6,388 nucleotides of DNA from an uncultured Verrucomicrobiota bacterium (GTDB taxonomy: Bacteria; Verrucomicrobiota; Kiritimatiellia; RFP12; UBA1067): positions 1 through 6,388 of the forward strand of contig CAMOIK010000120.1 in NCBI GenBank assembly GCA_946615875.1. The letters run 5' to 3'. The notes beneath the pieces were generated by a model. It saw nothing but the letters and a program-made list of their open reading frames with translations, made no database searches and was not told the origin of the DNA. Shown one piece after another: positions 3,920-6,388 of the stretch; positions within the stretch are counted from its first letter, which is position 1; the number at the start of each line of letters is the position of its first letter. The position numbers and the translations under genes were made by a program.

Positions 3920-6292
3920 CTAGAACTCGTATCCGACCGAGAAGGAGAAGACTTCCTTGTCGGCGTGGGACGGCTTCTCGATCGGGGTGGCGAAGTCGAG
4001 GCGCACCGGGAACATCGGAATATCTATGCGCAGGCCCGTGCCGACCGTCCACGCGAAATCGTCCGAGACGTCGAACTCGTCGGCGCTCACGCTGCCAGCG
4101 TCGGAGAAGGCGGCGATGCGCAGGAGCTTGACGATCGGGATGGTGTATTCGAGGTTGGCGCAGACGAGCGTCTGGCCGCCCCACGGCACGTAGGAATTGC
4201 GCGGTTCTTCGTCGCGGTTGAGTTTGCGTGCGTGCGGCGAGACGTGGCGGTATTCGATGCCGCGGATCGACTTGGGGCCGCCGAGGAAGAGGCGGTTGTA
4301 GATTGGCACGTCGTCGCTGAAGGCGTCGATCGTCTCCGCCCTGAGGTTGAGCATCAGCACATGGTCGTAGCGCTTGACGACTTTCCAGTAGTTGCGGTGC
4401 GTGAAGCCGGCGCGCCAGTACTCGTTGTCGCCGCCGCCGAGATCGAGGTAGAGCATGGTCCTGGCTCCGTCGGTGGGCATTCTGAAGGAGTTGCGCGTGT
4501 CGCGCATCCAGAAGAAGCGCGCCACGGTCTCGAAGGCGTCGCCGTATTTGCGGTCTTCTTCGCGCAGCGACACGACCTTGTTCTTGTAGAGATACTTGCC
4601 GTGGTCGATGTCGTCGAACTCGATGAACTCGCCGGAGAGCCTCACGCCGAACCTGCCGAACGGCTCCCACGTGGGCCAGAACTTGACCGGGTAGGAGAGG
4701 GATGCCGCGCCGCCGGAGCGGATGATGTCGTATTCGTCATACCACCTGTGGCGGCGATACGCCTCGACCGTGAGCTCAAGGAGGCGGTCGAAGAGGTGGG
4801 GTTCCGTGACGCTGGCCTCGTAGGACTGTATGCGCGGGCCGACCTGCGCATACACGCGCCCTTTCTGCCCGCCGCCGCGGAAATACTTCTCCGGCGCGAA
4901 GATGTCGAAGTTCGACTGCGCGAGTTCCGCGGAGACGAACACGGAATCGACGCTGCTCGCGCCTATGCCGACCATGAACGAACCGGTGTTCTTCTCCTCG
5001 ACCTCGTAAACCAGGTCGCGGTATTCGCGGCCTTCGGCGTCCTTGCCCTTCCCGGCGTCGCGCAGGTAGTAACGGACGCGCGAGAAGTAGTCGAGGTTCT
5101 CCAAACGCTTCTGCGAGCGTTCGGCGCGGTCTTCGAGCATCCTGTCGCCCGGCGAAAGCTCGATCTCGCGCCGTATCACCTTGTCCTTGGTGAAGTCGTT
5201 GCCTTCGATCTTGATCTCGTTTATCACGACCGGCACGCCCTCCGCGACCTTGAAGACGATGTCGAGCGCTGTCGGGTCCTCCTCCGTCGGAATGCGCTGC
5301 ACGTCCACGCGCGTGTCGGCCAGCCCCAGATCGCCGGAGCCGACAACCACCATGACGCGGTGCGCGGCGTCGTTCAAGCCCTTCTCGCCGGCCACCGCGC
5401 CCTGTGCGGGCAGGTCGCTCTTGGCGGCGACGACCTGCTCCGGGTAGCGCGTGACGCCCGCCACCCTGGCGGAGGCCACGCGATACTGCGGCCCTTCGGT
5501 GATGCCGAAGACGATGTTCACCTTGTCCGTGTCCTCGCCGGCGCTCTCCATGACCGGTGCGGCGACCTCTACATCGAGGAAGCCCTTGTCGCGGAACACG
5601 GTCGCCACCTTCTCGCGGCTGCGCTCCAGCTCCTCCGGCGTGAACGGGGAGTCGGCGAACCAGCCCTTGGGGTTCCACCACGGATAGTCGTCGATCGCCT
5701 CGCGCAATTCGTCGGGATCCACCGACTCCACGCCGTCGAACTCGTAGCCCTTGATCCTGCTGCGCGGCCCTTCGTCGATTATGAACGACACCGTGCAGTT
5801 GTTGCCGCCGCCGGGGATGGGCGTCGCGGACGGCGTCACCTTCGCGCGCGCATATCCTTTTTTAAGGTAGGCCGTGCGCACCCGCGAAGCGGCGGCGGCC
5901 AGGTCGCCGTCGCCGTAAAGCGCGCCGTCGCGCAGATCGGCCTCGCCCGCGACCTTGGATTCGCTTAGCGCCTCCGCGCCCTTCACCACCAGCGGCGCCT
6001 GGAAGCGCATCTTCCGCCTCACGTAGAACGTCACCGCCACGCCGCCGTCGGCGCGCTCGGTGGCATCGACGCTGATCTCCTGGTAGTCGCCGGAATCCTT
6101 CAGCGACGTCACGTCGCGCGACACTGTCACCGGGTCGTAAACCGTTCCCGTCTTGGTCTGGCAGCGCGTCAGCACCGCGCTGGCATCGCCGCCGAAACCA
6201 TCCAGAACCTTCACTTGGACGTCGGCGACATCGGCGGCGTTGGCGGCAAAGCCGAACACCACGAGAGGAATCAATCCTTTTGCAAGTTTCAT
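3920..6292 (-). CDS. bamA: Outer membrane protein assembly factor BamA (Omp85 family)
   Basis: BamA is the central subunit of the BAM complex, which folds and inserts beta-barrel proteins into the outer membrane. The 790-residue product has a signal peptide (MKLAKG, a hydrophobic core, then ANA before ADVADV, so cleavage near residue 19 or 20). About five POTRA repeats follow: roughly 24-97, 98-182, 183-275, 276-356 and 357-434. The last begins INEIKIEGNDFT and contains LENLDYFSRVRY, both typical of the POTRA next to the barrel. Residues 436-790 form the barrel. It contains GGPKSIRGIE (about 671-680), the counterpart of the conserved loop-6 VRGF/IRG motif, and ends in FSFSVGYEF, a C-terminal beta-signal with the usual final Phe. 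Length is close to that of other BamA proteins. I chose the ATG at 6292 because it starts the signal peptide; an in-frame ATG at 6310 behind a G-rich stretch is the alternative. The frame stays open further upstream, but that part has no family character. skp follows after a repeat-filled gap. Family is certain; the start is less so. Confidence 0.95.
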   Translation of the reverse strand: MKLAKGLIPLVVFGFAANAADVADVQVKVLDGFGGDASAVLTRCQTKTGTVYDPVTVSRDVTSLKDSGDYQEISVDATERADGGVAVTFYVRRKMRFQAPLVVKGAEALSESKVAGEADLRDGALYGDGDLAAAASRVRTAYLKKGYARAKVTPSATPIPGGGNNCTVSFIIDEGPRSRIKGYEFDGVESVDPDELREAIDDYPWWNPKGWFADSPFTPEELERSREKVATVFRDKGFLDVEVAAPVMESAGEDTDKVNIVFGITEGPQYRVASARVAGVTRYPEQVVAAKSDLPAQGAVAGEKGLNDAAHRVMVVVGSGDLGLADTRVDVQRIPTEEDPTALDIVFKVAEGVPVVINEIKIEGNDFTKDKVIRREIELSPGDRMLEDRAERSQKRLENLDYFSRVRYYLRDAGKGKDAEGREYRDLVYEVEEKNTGSFMVGIGASSVDSVFVSAELAQSNFDIFAPEKYFRGGGQKGRVYAQVGPRIQSYEASVTEPHLFDRLLELTVEAYRRHRWYDEYDIIRSGGAASLSYPVKFWPTWEPFGRFGVRLSGEFIEFDDIDHGKYLYKNKVVSLREEDRKYGDAFETVARFFWMRDTRNSFRMPTDGARTMLYLDLGGGDNEYWRAGFTHRNYWKVVKRYDHVLMLNLRAETIDAFSDDVPIYNRLFLGGPKSIRGIEYRHVSPHARKLNRDEEPRNSYVPWGGQTLVCANLEYTIPIVKLLRIAAFSDAGSVSADEFDVSDDFAWTVGTGLRIDIPMFPVRLDFATPIEKPSHADKEVFSFSVGYEF

Positions 6293-6300
6293 GGGCGCAT

Positions 6301-6330
6301 ATTCTATCATATTTCGCCCCCGAAAGTCAA
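6301..6330 (-). promoter_or_regulatory. Putative sigma70-type promoter of bamA
   Basis: On the minus strand a -35 box TTGACT (6330-6325) is separated by 18 bases from a -10 box TAGAAT (6306-6301). Only eight bases, ATGCGCCC, lie between the -10 box and the bamA ATG at 6292. Transcription would therefore start about two bases before the start codon, giving a leaderless mRNA. No Shine-Dalgarno sequence precedes that ATG. The overlapping TATGAT is a better-looking -10 hexamer, but its distance to TTGACT is only 13 bases. The bases from 6331 to 6388 show no other feature I can support. Confidence 0.55.
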
Positions 6331-6388
6331 AACCTACGCGAAAGAATTTGCATCCCGCGGCTCGCCAGGCGGCAGACACGACACGGCA

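Noticed and set aside
3837..4670. Minus-strand frame (277 codons) over the bamA 3' half and the heptad array
   Set aside because: Wrong frame relative to the BamA barrel and Arg-rich. The array part reads as a period-dependent Pro/Thr/Tyr string, not a protein.
3965..5968. Long open frame (667 codons) on the plus strand opposite bamA
   Set aside because: It is the antisense of a clear BamA gene. The GC-rich third positions remove stops on the other strand, and the translation is low-complexity (Ala/Val/Arg/Asp-rich) with no motif.
6293..6379. Upstream extension of the bamA frame by 29 codons
   Set aside because: It would bury the signal peptide and run across the candidate promoter; the residues have no family match.

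Overview
The window is a GC-rich stretch of a Gram-negative (two-membrane) bacterium in which every supported gene reads leftwards (minus strand). Gene order, protein style and the pairing of outer-membrane biogenesis genes with prs and pth suggest a member of the PVC group, perhaps Kiritimatiellota, Lentisphaerota or Verrucomicrobiota. That placement is inference from family resemblance; no marker gene here settles it.

Read in the direction of transcription, the right end opens with a promoter and bamA (outer-membrane beta-barrel insertase). A short spacer follows, made almost entirely of degenerate heptanucleotide repeats, then skp/ompH (periplasmic chaperone for unfolded outer-membrane proteins). 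skp overlaps lpxD (third acyl-transfer enzyme of lipid A synthesis) by 14 bases. This is the conserved bamA-skp-lpxD core of envelope assembly: LpxD helps make the lipid, Skp carries the barrel proteins and BamA inserts them. A second repetitive spacer, this time with a nine-base period, separates lpxD from prs (PRPP synthetase). Four bases further on comes pth (peptidyl-tRNA hydrolase). The prs-pth pairing is common in bacteria, but the ribosomal protein L25 gene (rplY) that often lies between them is absent.

After pth a new promoter with a perfect extended -10 box drives a small secreted protein that looks like a lysozyme or transglycosylase-type wall enzyme. The start of another gene overlaps its 3' end and runs off the left edge.

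The notable signals lie between the genes. (1) Both spacers inside the cluster are degenerate tandem repeats of different period (7 and 9). Both produce C-rich, nearly G-free mRNA with pyrimidine-C dinucleotides at regular spacing, which resembles a Rho-binding (rut) or S1-binding landscape. (2) The two recognisable promoters each place the -10 box only 8 or 9 bases from the ATG, with no Shine-Dalgarno sequence, so bamA and the small secreted-protein gene are predicted to be leaderless. The internal genes skp and lpxD instead carry Shine-Dalgarno sequences at a 7-base spacing. No mobile element, CRISPR array, tRNA or rRNA was seen.
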